The translations under genes and the position numbers were made by a program. Positions 8,901-15,686 of a DNA stretch of 19,161 nt are shown in pieces (the first letter of the stretch is position 1; each line of letters starts with the position of its first letter). Under the pieces are notes generated by a model. It did not search any database. It was not told the origin of the DNA and saw only the letters and a program-made list of their open reading frames with translations. Origin of the DNA: Ignavibacteriota bacterium (GTDB lineage Bacteria; Bacteroidota; Ignavibacteria; Palsa-1295); contig JANYLL010000176.1 of NCBI GenBank assembly GCA_025357895.1, forward strand, positions 1 to 19,161. The letters are read 5' to 3'.

Positions 8901-9062
8901 TGCACCCGGATATGTAGTGATAACCGAGATATTCGGGAAGTCCATCTTCGGCAGAAGATCTGTTCCGAGTCTTGTATAAGCAAAGAGTCCCATGATCGCA
9001 AGCGCCACGAAGACGATCGTGATAAATACGGGGCGTTTGATAGAAAGTTCTGTAATAGTCAT
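5913..9062 (-). CDS. RND efflux pump inner-membrane subunit (AcrB/HAE-1 type)
   Basis: Proton-driven exporter of the inner membrane, taking hydrophobic or amphiphilic compounds from the periplasm or membrane to the adaptor and outer-membrane channel. At 1049 residues it is full length for the family. It opens with the usual SIKRPVF and a first helix (about 11-28), then the PN1/PN2 porter domains. The proton-relay acids are present as D402-D403 (GILVDDSIVVLEN) and the matching lysine as K931 (MGLVTKNAILILD). The LPKMDFP and YPGAGPEEIE motifs are as in HAE-1 pumps. It is the last gene of a four-gene leftward operon, 38 bases after the adaptor, and is followed by a strong terminator. The acidic pair and K931 favour an organic-substrate pump; a metal (HME) pump is less likely. 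Actual substrate unknown. Confidence 0.96.
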   Translation of the reverse strand: MTITELSIKRPVFITIVFVALAIMGLFAYTRLGTDLLPKMDFPNISVITTYPGAGPEEIEDLISKPVEEAVSGTNQLDNVRSFSREGYSVVLGQFLLTANADQAAADVQRRVELIKAKLPRDADAPRVVKIDIGAQPILRVSTTSTVLTQTELYQLAKDKLKPRIEATEGIAQVDITGGRRREIKVSVDNDKLKAYGLSITQVSSVMQAQNLDFPTGKITQPTDQYIVRVKGKFTSLDEMKTLPITTMSNGTTIYLGDVARVENSYNEDIMPTRLNGTEAVGLLCIKQSDANATSTADNMYKVLKDLEKEYASDGIKFEIAQDATLYTRASISEVFRDLGIAILLVASVLFLFLRSGRNALIVLVSIPTSLITTGIFMWLFGFTLNLMSLMALALVIGILVDDSIVVLENIHRHLEMGESPIQAALKGRSEIGFAAIAITLVDVVVFLPISLVSGISGKIFREFGLTVVSSTLISLLVSFTLTPMLAAKFGKAHEVIKFKPLRWISDKFERFQDMLERKYHTVLAWSLEHRWVILTSSTLLFLGSCSLVITGQIGGEFITQPDRGEFAVNYEFPAGTNVTTADSLVKLYEKELAQDKNIARYLTIVGEQEDQWGKTDRGNVGQVQVRTLAPGKRIRTTNQEMAYVGELAKKIPGLLVRTSPIGIFGTANQAPLMIEMRGDNTADLLHYTDTLMGKIKNINGLKDLKSSYEEGQPEAKIIFDRDRLSANGMTLGEAALAIRTALAGNTDSKYKEGQTEFDINVIYDKLDRSNAQEVANISLVNRAGQQLKLSDVASIVYGKGPSQINRKNRERVVTLTGGLAGRPIGDVVKDVEKVIATMPVPKGMNEPYFAGDAENQRKSGGDMGIAFLLAIMFVYMIMVALFESYATPFTIMFSLPVAMIGALTMLWLTGKTLSLFTIVGIIMLMGLVTKNAILILDRTNARRALGHGIKESLLEAGPTRLRPIIMTTVTMILGMMPLALGFGEGSEFRQGMSIAIIGGLTSSMLLTLVLVPVMYTYVESWREKFPRFFKKILFLGRIKKPRPGYEAV

Positions 9063-9066
9063 TTTT

Positions 9067-9120
9067 TTTAATGTAAAATTAAAAATGTAAAATGTAAAAA
9101 TTAATTTTGAATTTTTAATT
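9067..9120. repeat. AT-rich repeat, copy 2, overlapping the adaptor stop codon
   Basis: An almost pure A/T stretch with repeated ATGTAAAA units carries AAATTAAAAATGTAAAA (9076-9092), the reverse complement of 4893-4909. It fills the gap between the adaptor and pump genes and encodes the final adaptor residues KLKIQN. On the transcript its AAATTAAAAA and TTTTTAATTT ends can pair. Confidence 0.4.
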
Positions 9121-10183
9121 TAGAGCCATCGACGAGTTGGCTTTGCCCGAAGATCACGACAACATCACCGGCATTCAAGCCTTCGGTGATCTCAGCGCGC
9201 TCAGGAGTTGATGCTCCGATCTTCACGGCTTTTAAGCGGGCGATGCCGTTATCGTTTACATATACTTGGGTGCGCTCACCATTGACAATAAGTGCTGCTG
9301 AGGGAACAGTGGGTACTTCATGAGCAGCTTCACGCTGAATTTCAGCGCGGGCGAACATGCCGCTTTTTAGTGACCTGTCATTGTTCGGAATTTCTACTTC
9401 GACTATATACGCGCGAGCCATATCCGCTTTGCTCGAAATCGTTGCGATCCTTCCTTCGATCTGTTTACCTCCCTGAGCATCGACAGTTACATTCACCTTA
9501 TCACCGATCTTAACGAGGGGGACATCGAGTTCACCGATATTGATCCTGAGTTTCATCTTTGAGTCGTCTACGATCGTTGCAACTTTTGTATTTTGGCTGA
9601 GCAATTCGCCTTGATTAACATAACGCATTGCTACTACTCCCGAAAAGGGTGCTTTCACGGTTGCATCGGCAAGCTGGCGCCTGGCAAGGCTTTCACCGGA
9701 CTGTGCTGCTTTGAGCATTGCTTCTGCACTCTTGACCTGAAGATCTGCAAGTTCAAGCTGACTCTTTGTCACGGCGCTGGATTTTTGGAGTTCCTGAGTC
9801 CGTCCAAGATCGATCTTCGCTTTTTCCAAAGATGCCTCGGCTGTGAGTCTCTGCGCCTGCGCCTGTTGAAGAGCTATAGCTTTCAACTCATTATCTACGA
9901 CGACGAGAGTCGAGCCTTGGCCGATGCGTGAACCGTTATTTGCTATTACCCTGAGAATGCGCCCCTGAGTTTCGCTATTGACATTGGCTTCACGAATACC
10001 CTCCAGAGTTCCGGTTGCTTTGAATGTTGCTGCCATCGGAGCAACTTGGACCGTTGTAGTTTTTACGGAAAAAACTTCGACGGTTTTTTGCGGTGCATCT
10101 GCTCCGGATTTGGAGCAGGATGAAAGCATTGCCGATGAAATAAAAAGAAAACCGAGAAGTGAGATTTTGAGAATATTTTTCAT
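9101..10183 (-). CDS. RND efflux periplasmic adaptor lipoprotein (MFP/HlyD family)
   Basis: Links the inner-membrane pump to the outer-membrane channel. It has 360 residues, typical of the family. The N-terminus has a lipobox L20-S-S-C23, so it should be lipid-anchored through C23. The lipoyl-like half motif (NVNSETQGRILRV) and its partner (VKAPFSGVVAMRYVNQGELL) flank a long Ala/Gln/Glu-rich helical hairpin at about residues 100-175. A beta-barrel domain (KIGDKVNVTVDAQG) and a membrane-proximal domain follow. It lies 47 bases after the channel gene and 38 before the pump gene in the same direction. The last six codons fall in an AT-rich repeat, so the exact C-terminus may have been set by that repeat. 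Confidence 0.95.
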   Translation of the reverse strand: MKNILKISLLGFLFISSAMLSSCSKSGADAPQKTVEVFSVKTTTVQVAPMAATFKATGTLEGIREANVNSETQGRILRVIANNGSRIGQGSTLVVVDNELKAIALQQAQAQRLTAEASLEKAKIDLGRTQELQKSSAVTKSQLELADLQVKSAEAMLKAAQSGESLARRQLADATVKAPFSGVVAMRYVNQGELLSQNTKVATIVDDSKMKLRINIGELDVPLVKIGDKVNVTVDAQGGKQIEGRIATISSKADMARAYIVEVEIPNNDRSLKSGMFARAEIQREAAHEVPTVPSAALIVNGERTQVYVNDNGIARLKAVKIGASTPERAEITEGLNAGDVVVIFGQSQLVDGSKLKIQN

Positions 10184-10230
10184 AAGGGATTCAATTCTGT
10201 AAAATAGTATGAGTATTCTTATAGATAAAA

Positions 10231-11589
10231 TTATCGTAAGCCAAGGGCTTTTTTATATTTTGCTTCCGCGATCAGTACGTCAAATGTCGTTGTCGCAAGA
10301 TTTGCTTTTGAATTTGCAAGTGTTGTCTGCGCATCAAGCATAGTAATAAGCTGCGCTATTCCGTTATCATATTGCAATTTGGTGATGCGATAATTCTCCT
10401 CGGCGCTTAAGATTTGTTTCTTTGCAATAGCCAGACGCTGAGCTGAATTGACTTTCTCCAATCGCGCATTTTCTATTTCCAGGCGGATACCTGCAAATGC
10501 AGACTCTGCATTGAAACGAAGTTCTTCGATCTGCGCATCAGTCTCCTGCATTTTTGCATTCGTGTTGAAACCGGAAAAGAGATTCCATTTCAGTTGAGCG
10601 CCGCCGACCAGCAAATGATTGCTCTTAGCAAATTGCAATGAATTTTCCATCCATCCATAACTTGCAAAGAGCGAAATATTCGGAAGAAAATCCGAGAATG
10701 CTGCGCGCTTTGTCGCTCCGAGGGCATCTCCGGTGCGCAATATCTGTGTGAGTTCAGGGCGGTTTGCAAATGCCATTTCCTCATCTTCATGCAAAGGATG
10801 AAAAGAAAGAGTATTCATTACGTCAGTTTCTTTAGAAGCCAGATCCGGACTTGAACTTACGAGTGAGGAAAGCTCATCAGTGTTTGGCACATTAATTTCA
10901 GCATCATAATCACGCTTAAGCAAATTATTAAAATTTGTTTTCGCAAGCATTGCCATATTCTGCGCTGATAGGACGTCACCTTGCGATGAGGCAACACCGA
11001 CTTCAGCGCGAAGCACATCATTCTTCGGAGCTTTATCATTGGTGAAAAGTGCATTCGCTACCTTTAGATTTTCCTCAGCAAGCAATTCGGCATTCTTGCG
11101 CACGGCTACAAGCTCGTTTGCCTTCGCATAGGTATAGTATGCCTCACTAACCAGGTAGGTTAGAGCAAGTTCTTTTGCAGAAACTGCAGCCGAAGAAGCA
11201 TCGCGGAAACTTTGTGAAACTGCCATCCCTTGCCACACTCCAAAGTTTGCAATATTCCAGCTGAGCATAAATTCATTATCCCATGGTACCACTCCAAGCG
11301 CAGCAGTATTAAATTTGCCGACGCCGGGAATTTCAATGATCCTGCCTCCGGAATACTGCGAAAATTTTGAACTGAAATCAAGGCGGGGATAAAGGTATGA
11401 AGAGGATTGCGTCACATGGGCATCGCTGATTTTCCATTGGGCACGTGTTGCCTGCACCTCAGGATTTTGTGCCAACGCTGTTTCGATATAGCTGTGCAGA
11501 GCAAGCGGAGTTGGTGCTGTTTGTCCGTAGACTCGCGATTGAGTGACGACAGACGATGTGAGCATTAAGAAAAAGAAAAGACGTTTCAT
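10231..11589 (-). CDS. TolC-family outer-membrane efflux channel
   Basis: Outer-membrane channel partner of the adaptor and pump. It has 452 residues with a signal peptide ending at VYG|Q23. Two similar OEP halves can be seen, each with long helices rich in Ala, Leu, Asn and Gln: the first begins at LHSYIETALAQNPEV (about 31-45), and the second runs from ANRPELTQIL to the QLITMLDAQTTLANSKANL segment near the end. The latter is a typical TolC-family ending. It sits 31 bases after the regulator gene and 47 before the adaptor gene, completing a tripartite export system. Confidence 0.93.
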   Translation of the reverse strand: MKRLFFFLMLTSSVVTQSRVYGQTAPTPLALHSYIETALAQNPEVQATRAQWKISDAHVTQSSSYLYPRLDFSSKFSQYSGGRIIEIPGVGKFNTAALGVVPWDNEFMLSWNIANFGVWQGMAVSQSFRDASSAAVSAKELALTYLVSEAYYTYAKANELVAVRKNAELLAEENLKVANALFTNDKAPKNDVLRAEVGVASSQGDVLSAQNMAMLAKTNFNNLLKRDYDAEINVPNTDELSSLVSSSPDLASKETDVMNTLSFHPLHEDEEMAFANRPELTQILRTGDALGATKRAAFSDFLPNISLFASYGWMENSLQFAKSNHLLVGGAQLKWNLFSGFNTNAKMQETDAQIEELRFNAESAFAGIRLEIENARLEKVNSAQRLAIAKKQILSAEENYRITKLQYDNGIAQLITMLDAQTTLANSKANLATTTFDVLIAEAKYKKALGLR

Positions 11590-11620
11590 ACGTTTGAAGA
11601 TTGTAATTTGCGGATAAATT

Positions 11621-12409
11621 TTAAGCTAATATATTTTTGTTTGATTCTTTTGAGATATTCAGATCATTAAGTGCATCTCCGGCGCTGATATTAAGCTCTT
11701 CCATCGAAGGAAAGCGGATAGGCGGAAGATATTTCGCACCTTCGGGAGTTACTGCATGTGATAGTAAAGTCGCTACTGATAGGTCATAGACCTTCCGGAA
11801 ATCCATCGTACAGAAATTGAACGATTGTTTCGCTGTAATGGCTGTTCCTTTCGCCGTATTCTCCTGCACCTTTTGATACAATCGGAGTACTGACATTGTA
11901 TTAAGCCACGAAAGCATTGCGACGGAAAAACTTTCAACATCAGATTTGATGGTACCTTCTTTTTTGCCTTCTTCGATTATGCCAACAAGAAGTTTCCAGA
12001 CCCAGCTTCCTTTTTCATTCATTTCAAGAATCATCTCGTCAGAAATATTTTCACGCAGTGGAAAATCAGAATTGCACATCATCTTGAATTGAAACGGATG
12101 TTCTTCAGCAAATTTCCAATACGCATTTCCCACCGCCTGAAATTTCTTAAGTGCAAGATTTTCATTTGAAGCTGCACTTTCGAAACTTTCATGCATAAGA
12201 TCCATTGCTCTAAGCATCACACCTAGTTGAAGCTCGTCCTTATTTCTATAGTAGAGATAGATCGTCCCTTTTGCAAGCTCAGCATCCCGGGCAATATCAT
12301 CCATAGTCGCAAGTTGAGTGCCCTTTGCTTCAAAGACACGCTCTGTTGCGTCTAGAATTTGATTCCTGCGCGCTTCCTTTTCCCGCTCTTTCCTCTCAAC
12401 AATTCCCAT
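11621..12409 (-). CDS. TetR-family transcriptional regulator of the efflux operon
   Basis: Probable ligand-controlled repressor. The N-terminus has the TetR DNA-binding domain: an initial helix (RRNQILDATERVFEAKG, about 15-30) and the helix-turn-helix (MDDIARDAELAKGTIYLYYRNKDEL, about 36-60). The remaining ~200 residues are the variable ligand-binding and dimer part. At 262 residues it is longer than the common ~200, mostly in the C-terminal part. It is the first gene of the operon, 31 bases before the channel gene, so it likely controls its own transcription through the palindrome at 12474-12496. Ligand unknown. Confidence 0.93.
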   Translation of the reverse strand: MGIVERKEREKEARRNQILDATERVFEAKGTQLATMDDIARDAELAKGTIYLYYRNKDELQLGVMLRAMDLMHESFESAASNENLALKKFQAVGNAYWKFAEEHPFQFKMMCNSDFPLRENISDEMILEMNEKGSWVWKLLVGIIEEGKKEGTIKSDVESFSVAMLSWLNTMSVLRLYQKVQENTAKGTAITAKQSFNFCTMDFRKVYDLSVATLLSHAVTPEGAKYLPPIRFPSMEELNISAGDALNDLNISKESNKNILA

Positions 12410-12473
12410 AAGTCACTATAATTAATAATTTACGAGCCGATACGGAACTTCAATACCTATGTTTCACCATAAA

Positions 12474-12496
12474 TTAACTGACCGTCAGTCAGTTAA
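12474..12496. promoter_or_regulatory. TetR-type operator of the efflux operon
   Basis: TTAACTGAC-CGTCA-GTCAGTTAA has perfect 9-base arms around 5 bases. A shorter palindrome, CTGAC-C-GTCAG (12478-12488), overlaps it, giving three CTGAC/GTCAG half-sites. TGAC/GTCA palindromes are common TetR-family operators. It lies 65 bases before the regulator start and 7 bases downstream of a promoter -7 element, where a bound repressor would cover the start of transcription. Confidence 0.85.
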
Positions 12497-12502
12497 TGGG
12501 TG

Positions 12503-12510
12503 CAAATATA
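12503..12510 (-). promoter_or_regulatory. -7 promoter element of the efflux operon
   Basis: The minus strand reads TATATTTG, an exact match to the Bacteroidota TAnnTTTG element, just upstream of the operator. No TTTG box is seen 19-21 bases further upstream, so the -33 part is weak or different. Confidence 0.6.
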
Positions 12511-12685
12511 CGACAATTATTTTGGTAGTTTAGTAAATCTGGATTTTTGGGTGGGCAGTTAAGCCATTTTGCCCAAACATGGAACATTTAATCCAATTTT
12601 CTCGTATAATACTCCGTGCGTCTCTCCAGGCATATTCCTAAGTCCATTGTCTACACATTTGAGATCAACATTTTCAATTTATTTG

Positions 12686-13492
12686 ATGATTTTTTTTTCC
12701 AAAAATTATTTACTGCAATCCTCTATCACAAGACGAATTGCAGTCGTATTCCTTTTTATCATTATAACAGTCGGTAGTTCGCAAAACTCATTTGCGCAAA
12801 GGAAATTACCGGTCTTTAAAACAGGCGAGCGACTGACCTATAAAGTAAAATTTGGCTTTATTAAATTAGGAACACTGGTAATTGAAACCGGTGCTCCTCA
12901 AGGAGGAAACCAGATCAAGACACGCTTAAAATTCTGGTCTGCGGAAGTGCCGTTTCTTGATACAAAAGATGTTGTCGATGATGTGATCGATACTGCAGCA
13001 GTCTGTCTTATGCGTTTTGAAGAGCATGGATACGATGGCGAAAAAAAATTGAACCGGACTTTTTTCTTTGATCCGGCACAGAAAACAATTTCCTATTCCG
13101 ATGCCACCGTTAAAAACAGAATCATTTCGGATGTCCGTCCATTCAGCGATGCACTCACTCTTTTCTTTAATCTCCGTGAATGGAACGGTTCAAACGCTCG
13201 ATATTTTTTTCCCTTACGCGGTCATGATGGCGAGAAACTTGTGAACTGTAATTTTACGCGAAATGAAAAAGAGCAGGAATGTCCGGCTTTCGATGATAAA
13301 GAAATTCAAACCTATATCGTCGATGGTAGGGCCGAAATGGGTGATAGCGCACCTCTGGGTGCAAGCGGTAAATTTACTGCCTATATCACGAAGGATCCCG
13401 CCGCGATCCCTATCAGAATTGATATGAAGATCGCCATCGGTTCGATAAGCCTTATTCTCGATAAAGCCGAGCGTGCAGGTTGGCAGCCTTAA
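12686..13492 (+). CDS. DUF3108 domain exported protein
   Basis: Protein of 268 residues from ATG 12686. An upstream TTG (12569) keeps the frame open but would add 39 non-signal residues, so I chose the ATG that starts a normal signal peptide (RRIAVVFLFIIITVG core, site SFA|Q38). The mature part begins LPVFKTGERLTYKVKFGFIKLGTLVIE-like, the hallmark of DUF3108, and ends in a beta-rich segment (IPIRIDMKIAIGSISLILDKAE). The family is exported and of unknown role, predicted to sit in the periplasm or at the outer membrane. The gene diverges from the efflux operon and shares its 276-base intergenic region, but its start is 190 bases from the operator, so co-control is uncertain. Confidence 0.82.
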   Translation: MIFFSKNYLLQSSITRRIAVVFLFIIITVGSSQNSFAQRKLPVFKTGERLTYKVKFGFIKLGTLVIETGAPQGGNQIKTRLKFWSAEVPFLDTKDVVDDVIDTAAVCLMRFEEHGYDGEKKLNRTFFFDPAQKTISYSDATVKNRIISDVRPFSDALTLFFNLREWNGSNARYFFPLRGHDGEKLVNCNFTRNEKEQECPAFDDKEIQTYIVDGRAEMGDSAPLGASGKFTAYITKDPAAIPIRIDMKIAIGSISLILDKAERAGWQP

Positions 13493-13537
13493 TCACTAAT
13501 CAGTTTTCAAAGAACAACTCGGAATGCTCTCACTAGT

Positions 13538-13948
13538 CTAAGAGACTTTCGTCTCGTCATTTTCGTGATCGTGATTCATTTTATCCTTCGCTGAGCGCCA
13601 CTGTTCTTTCATTGTTCGTTTCCAATCTTCGCGCTCTTCCGGCGTCATGTTCTTGATTTTTTCTTCCCAATCCTGACCCCAGCAGCGCCAACCTTGATAG
13701 GTATCCCAATCTTTTCCCCATTCTTTGCTCCAATGACGATGCTTTCCTCCGCATCTGCCGCGGTGTCCGCCATGAAATCCGCCGAAAAATATCTTTGCAA
13801 GAACCAGTAAGCCGATGGCTTGCCAATAGACGATCGTCGGTCCGTGAAAAAGATCAGGGATAAGTGCATTCCATAAACTCATCGTGATAAATCCGAAGAG
13901 AAATACGAAGATGATAAAAAATGCTATTCCTTTTAATACTTTAAACAT
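13538..13948 (-). CDS. Small membrane protein with His/Cys-rich tail, partner of ECF sigma gene
   Basis: Protein of 136 residues. I do not recognise a named family. It has two hydrophobic segments (about 7-23 and 40-56) joined by a loop (LWNALIPDLFHGPTIVYWQ), then a Gly/His-rich stretch with H59, H62, C66, H70 and H72, a Trp-rich region with C89, and a charged C-terminal helix that starts MTPEEREDW (101-109). The last part recalls the LTPEQ-type helices of CpxP/Spy-like proteins, though weakly. A good ribosome site (AAGGA, 8 bases, ATG) is present. It follows the ECF sigma gene by 57 bases in the same direction, so co-transcription is likely. It may sense or bind metal or regulate the sigma factor; both ideas are inference. 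Confidence 0.75.
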   Translation of the reverse strand: MFKVLKGIAFFIIFVFLFGFITMSLWNALIPDLFHGPTIVYWQAIGLLVLAKIFFGGFHGGHRGRCGGKHRHWSKEWGKDWDTYQGWRCWGQDWEEKIKNMTPEEREDWKRTMKEQWRSAKDKMNHDHENDETKVS

Positions 13949-14005
13949 ACTATTTTTCCTTTCTTAATTTTTTTTGTAGCGCTGGAGTCTCACCCGTGCT
14001 ACGAA

Positions 14006-14563
14006 TTACTCATCAAAATCTGCGAGTCTTTCCCGCAAATATTTCACTGCGTATCTTTTGCGTGAGAGCAGCGTATTCAAAGGCGCTCCGGTGATCTTTA
14101 CGATCTCCTCAAACGGAATGCCTTCTACTTCATGCATGATGAATACATCTCGCTGCGCTTCGGGAAGTTCGGCAAGTGCTTGCGTCATCGCTTCGCGAAA
14201 AAAAGACCCTTCGAGCGATTGTTCCGGTGAAGCCACGATCTCATCGATGAATTCATCAAGTGAGTCTTCGCTGTTATCGGCAACGTATCGTGTGAATGAC
14301 TGCGGCTTTTTCTTGCGGTACCAATCGGTGATCTTGTTTCGTGCGACGGTAAAAAGCCATGATGTTACTTGTGCAATAGGTTCTTCAGGATCGGTTGATT
14401 CGACAAATTGGTAGAAAACATCCTGCAGAATGTCCTCTGCATCGCCGTTATCGCTAACTTTCGAGCGGATAAAGCGCAGCAGCTTATCTTTCGTAGAGCG
14501 AACGGTGCGGTCTATCTGCTGATCCACGAGCCTTTTATCTGATATAGTAATTACCGATTCCAC
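14006..14563 (-). CDS. ECF-family RNA polymerase sigma factor
   Basis: Protein of 185 residues directing RNA polymerase to a special promoter set. Region 2 is at about 22-85, with the DAEDILQDVFYQF core (41-53) and the DNA-melting segment VTSWLFTVARNKITDWYRKK (66-85). An acidic linker (SEDSLDEFIDEI, 98-109) joins it to region 4 at about 125-183, with LPEAQRDVFIMHEVEG and a helix-turn-helix ending TLLSRKRYAVKYLRE. The start is GTG at 14563; no in-frame ATG lies nearby. A small membrane protein gene follows after 57 bases, the usual position of an anti-sigma factor, but that protein lacks a recognisable anti-sigma domain. Confidence 0.93.
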   Translation of the reverse strand: MESVITISDKRLVDQQIDRTVRSTKDKLLRFIRSKVSDNGDAEDILQDVFYQFVESTDPEEPIAQVTSWLFTVARNKITDWYRKKKPQSFTRYVADNSEDSLDEFIDEIVASPEQSLEGSFFREAMTQALAELPEAQRDVFIMHEVEGIPFEEIVKITGAPLNTLLSRKRYAVKYLRERLADFDE

Positions 14564-14637
14564 TGCAAACAGATATTCATACTGTTTAAGACGAATGATG
14601 TTGTAGGATATTGTATGGAATTAGAAAAATTTATAGT

Positions 14638-14694
14638 GTCATTTCGAACGGACTCTGATGCGACGAAGGAACGGCAGAATCCGTTCGAAATGAC
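14638..14694. repeat. Inverted repeat GTCATTTCGAACGGA, MITE/REP-like
   Basis: GTCATTTCGAACGGA (14638-14652) and its exact reverse complement TCCGTTCGAAATGAC (14680-14694) form 15-base arms. After one mismatch four more pairs follow, leaving a 17-base centre containing GCGACGAAGGA. Elements beginning GTCATTTCGA are widespread intergenic repeats in Bacteroidota and related genomes. It lies 9 bases past the stop of the leftward gene at 14704, so it may also act as a transcript end. Confidence 0.75.
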
Positions 14695-14703
14695 AAGTGA
14701 GAA

Positions 14704-15522
14704 TTATCTGCCATCCACAACTCTTAGTATGGAAAGATTATTCTCTGCAATAAACTTCCTCGAGGATTTGTCATAATTCCAGAATTCGATCGCCTTCGTA
14801 TTATTTCTATCCCAGGAGAACTCAACATCGGCAGCTTGCAGGCGAAGATGATCGGACATTTTTTCGAGTTTTATCACTTGTCCGTATAAGGACTTCAAAG
14901 GAAAATCTACTAATGCCCTCAGGCGCGGAAGATGAGGAGTAAGATCGTTTATCCAAAAAGATCGCTTGGTATTTTCATAGCCCCTTGTCTCGCGAAAATT
15001 GAAAAGCGATGCTATGACGAATGGACTTTTCCCATTTTCGCCTTCTTTTATGAGGATGACATTATCTTTTCCAAAAACCATGTTTTGTATTTCATGATAG
15101 GAATCAGAAAAATTTGAACGCCAACACCTGCTATGGTAAAGGGCAGTCGGATATCCGCCTGCTTCAATCCGAAAGACCTGAAGCTGCGACGCTTCAGATT
15201 TCCACAAACCGGAAAAGATCACGACGGCATATTTTCTTCCATGCTGCTTAAGGATGTCGTACGTAATCCGCTTTTCAGATAATTTCGCCGTTACTGATTT
15301 CTTCATTGATCTTTCAGCAATGATGAGATCCCATCGGTCTTGGATTGTTGCTTTATGTAAAGTACGGGAAGGAAATAACTCACCGAGCGATCGTTCGAGA
15401 TTATTCTCCTGAGTGATGGATAAAAGCTGAGAAGCAGAGTTTAACGGACGCACAAATTCTACATTCTGCGCAGTAGCAGCGCGAACCATAAAAACCGCCA
15501 ATATGATGCCAATTCGATTCAT
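14704..15522 (-). CDS. Exported protein of unknown function
   Basis: Protein of 272 residues from ATG 15522 (a GTG one codon earlier is also possible). A short signal peptide (MNRIGIILAVFMVRAATA) ends at ATA|Q. I do not recognise the mature part. It mixes beta-like stretches (KYAVVIFSGLW, QLQVFRIEAGGY, HLRLQAADVEFSW) with charged segments, has one Cys in SRCWRSN and no further membrane segment or sorting domain, so a periplasmic place is likely. A well-formed promoter (15539-15571) lies just upstream, giving a very short leader. A GTCATTTCGA repeat follows the stop. Confidence 0.75.
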   Translation of the reverse strand: MNRIGIILAVFMVRAATAQNVEFVRPLNSASQLLSITQENNLERSLGELFPSRTLHKATIQDRWDLIIAERSMKKSVTAKLSEKRITYDILKQHGRKYAVVIFSGLWKSEASQLQVFRIEAGGYPTALYHSRCWRSNFSDSYHEIQNMVFGKDNVILIKEGENGKSPFVIASLFNFRETRGYENTKRSFWINDLTPHLPRLRALVDFPLKSLYGQVIKLEKMSDHLRLQAADVEFSWDRNNTKAIEFWNYDKSSRKFIAENNLSILRVVDGR

Positions 15523-15538
15523 CACGTTCTGTATACTT

Positions 15539-15571
15539 CAAACTTACGAAATTTTCGGGGGGAAATACAAA
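15539..15571 (-). promoter_or_regulatory. Bacteroidota-type promoter of the exported protein gene
   Basis: The minus strand has TTTG (plus 15568-15571), 21 bases, then TAAGTTTG (plus 15539-15546), matching TTTG-N19-21-TAnnTTTG. The -7 element ends 17 bases before the ATG at 15522, so the leader would be about 10 bases. Confidence 0.6.
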
Positions 15572-15615
15572 TATTGTCTATTCATAATCAATACGTCTTT
15601 CCGATGAAAATGTTG

Positions 15616-15623
15616 TATCTTTG
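15616..15623 (+). promoter_or_regulatory. -7-like element before the T9SS pseudogene
   Basis: TATCTTTG matches TAnnTTTG 64 bases upstream of the ATG at 15687. No TTTG box is seen at the proper distance. It may be a relic of the promoter of the now broken gene. Confidence 0.35.
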
Positions 15624-15686
15624 TATATAGTAATATATTAGCTCGGTACTCAATTTGTAAGATTCCGTTATATTTAGAGATAGGCA

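Noticed and set aside
5913..9062. Possibility of a heavy-metal (CzcA-type) RND pump
   Set aside because: The helix-4 GILVDDSIVVLEN acids and the K931 motif match drug-type HAE-1 pumps, and no metal-binding adaptor or metal regulator is present in the operon.
13542..13555. GAGAC-TTTC-GTCTC hairpin over the end of the small membrane protein gene
   Set aside because: Only five base pairs, inside coding sequence and without a T-run, so too weak to call a terminator.
14564..14580. TCTGTTTG just before the sigma factor start as a promoter -7 element
   Set aside because: It has one mismatch to TAnnTTTG and would place transcription start inside the gene.
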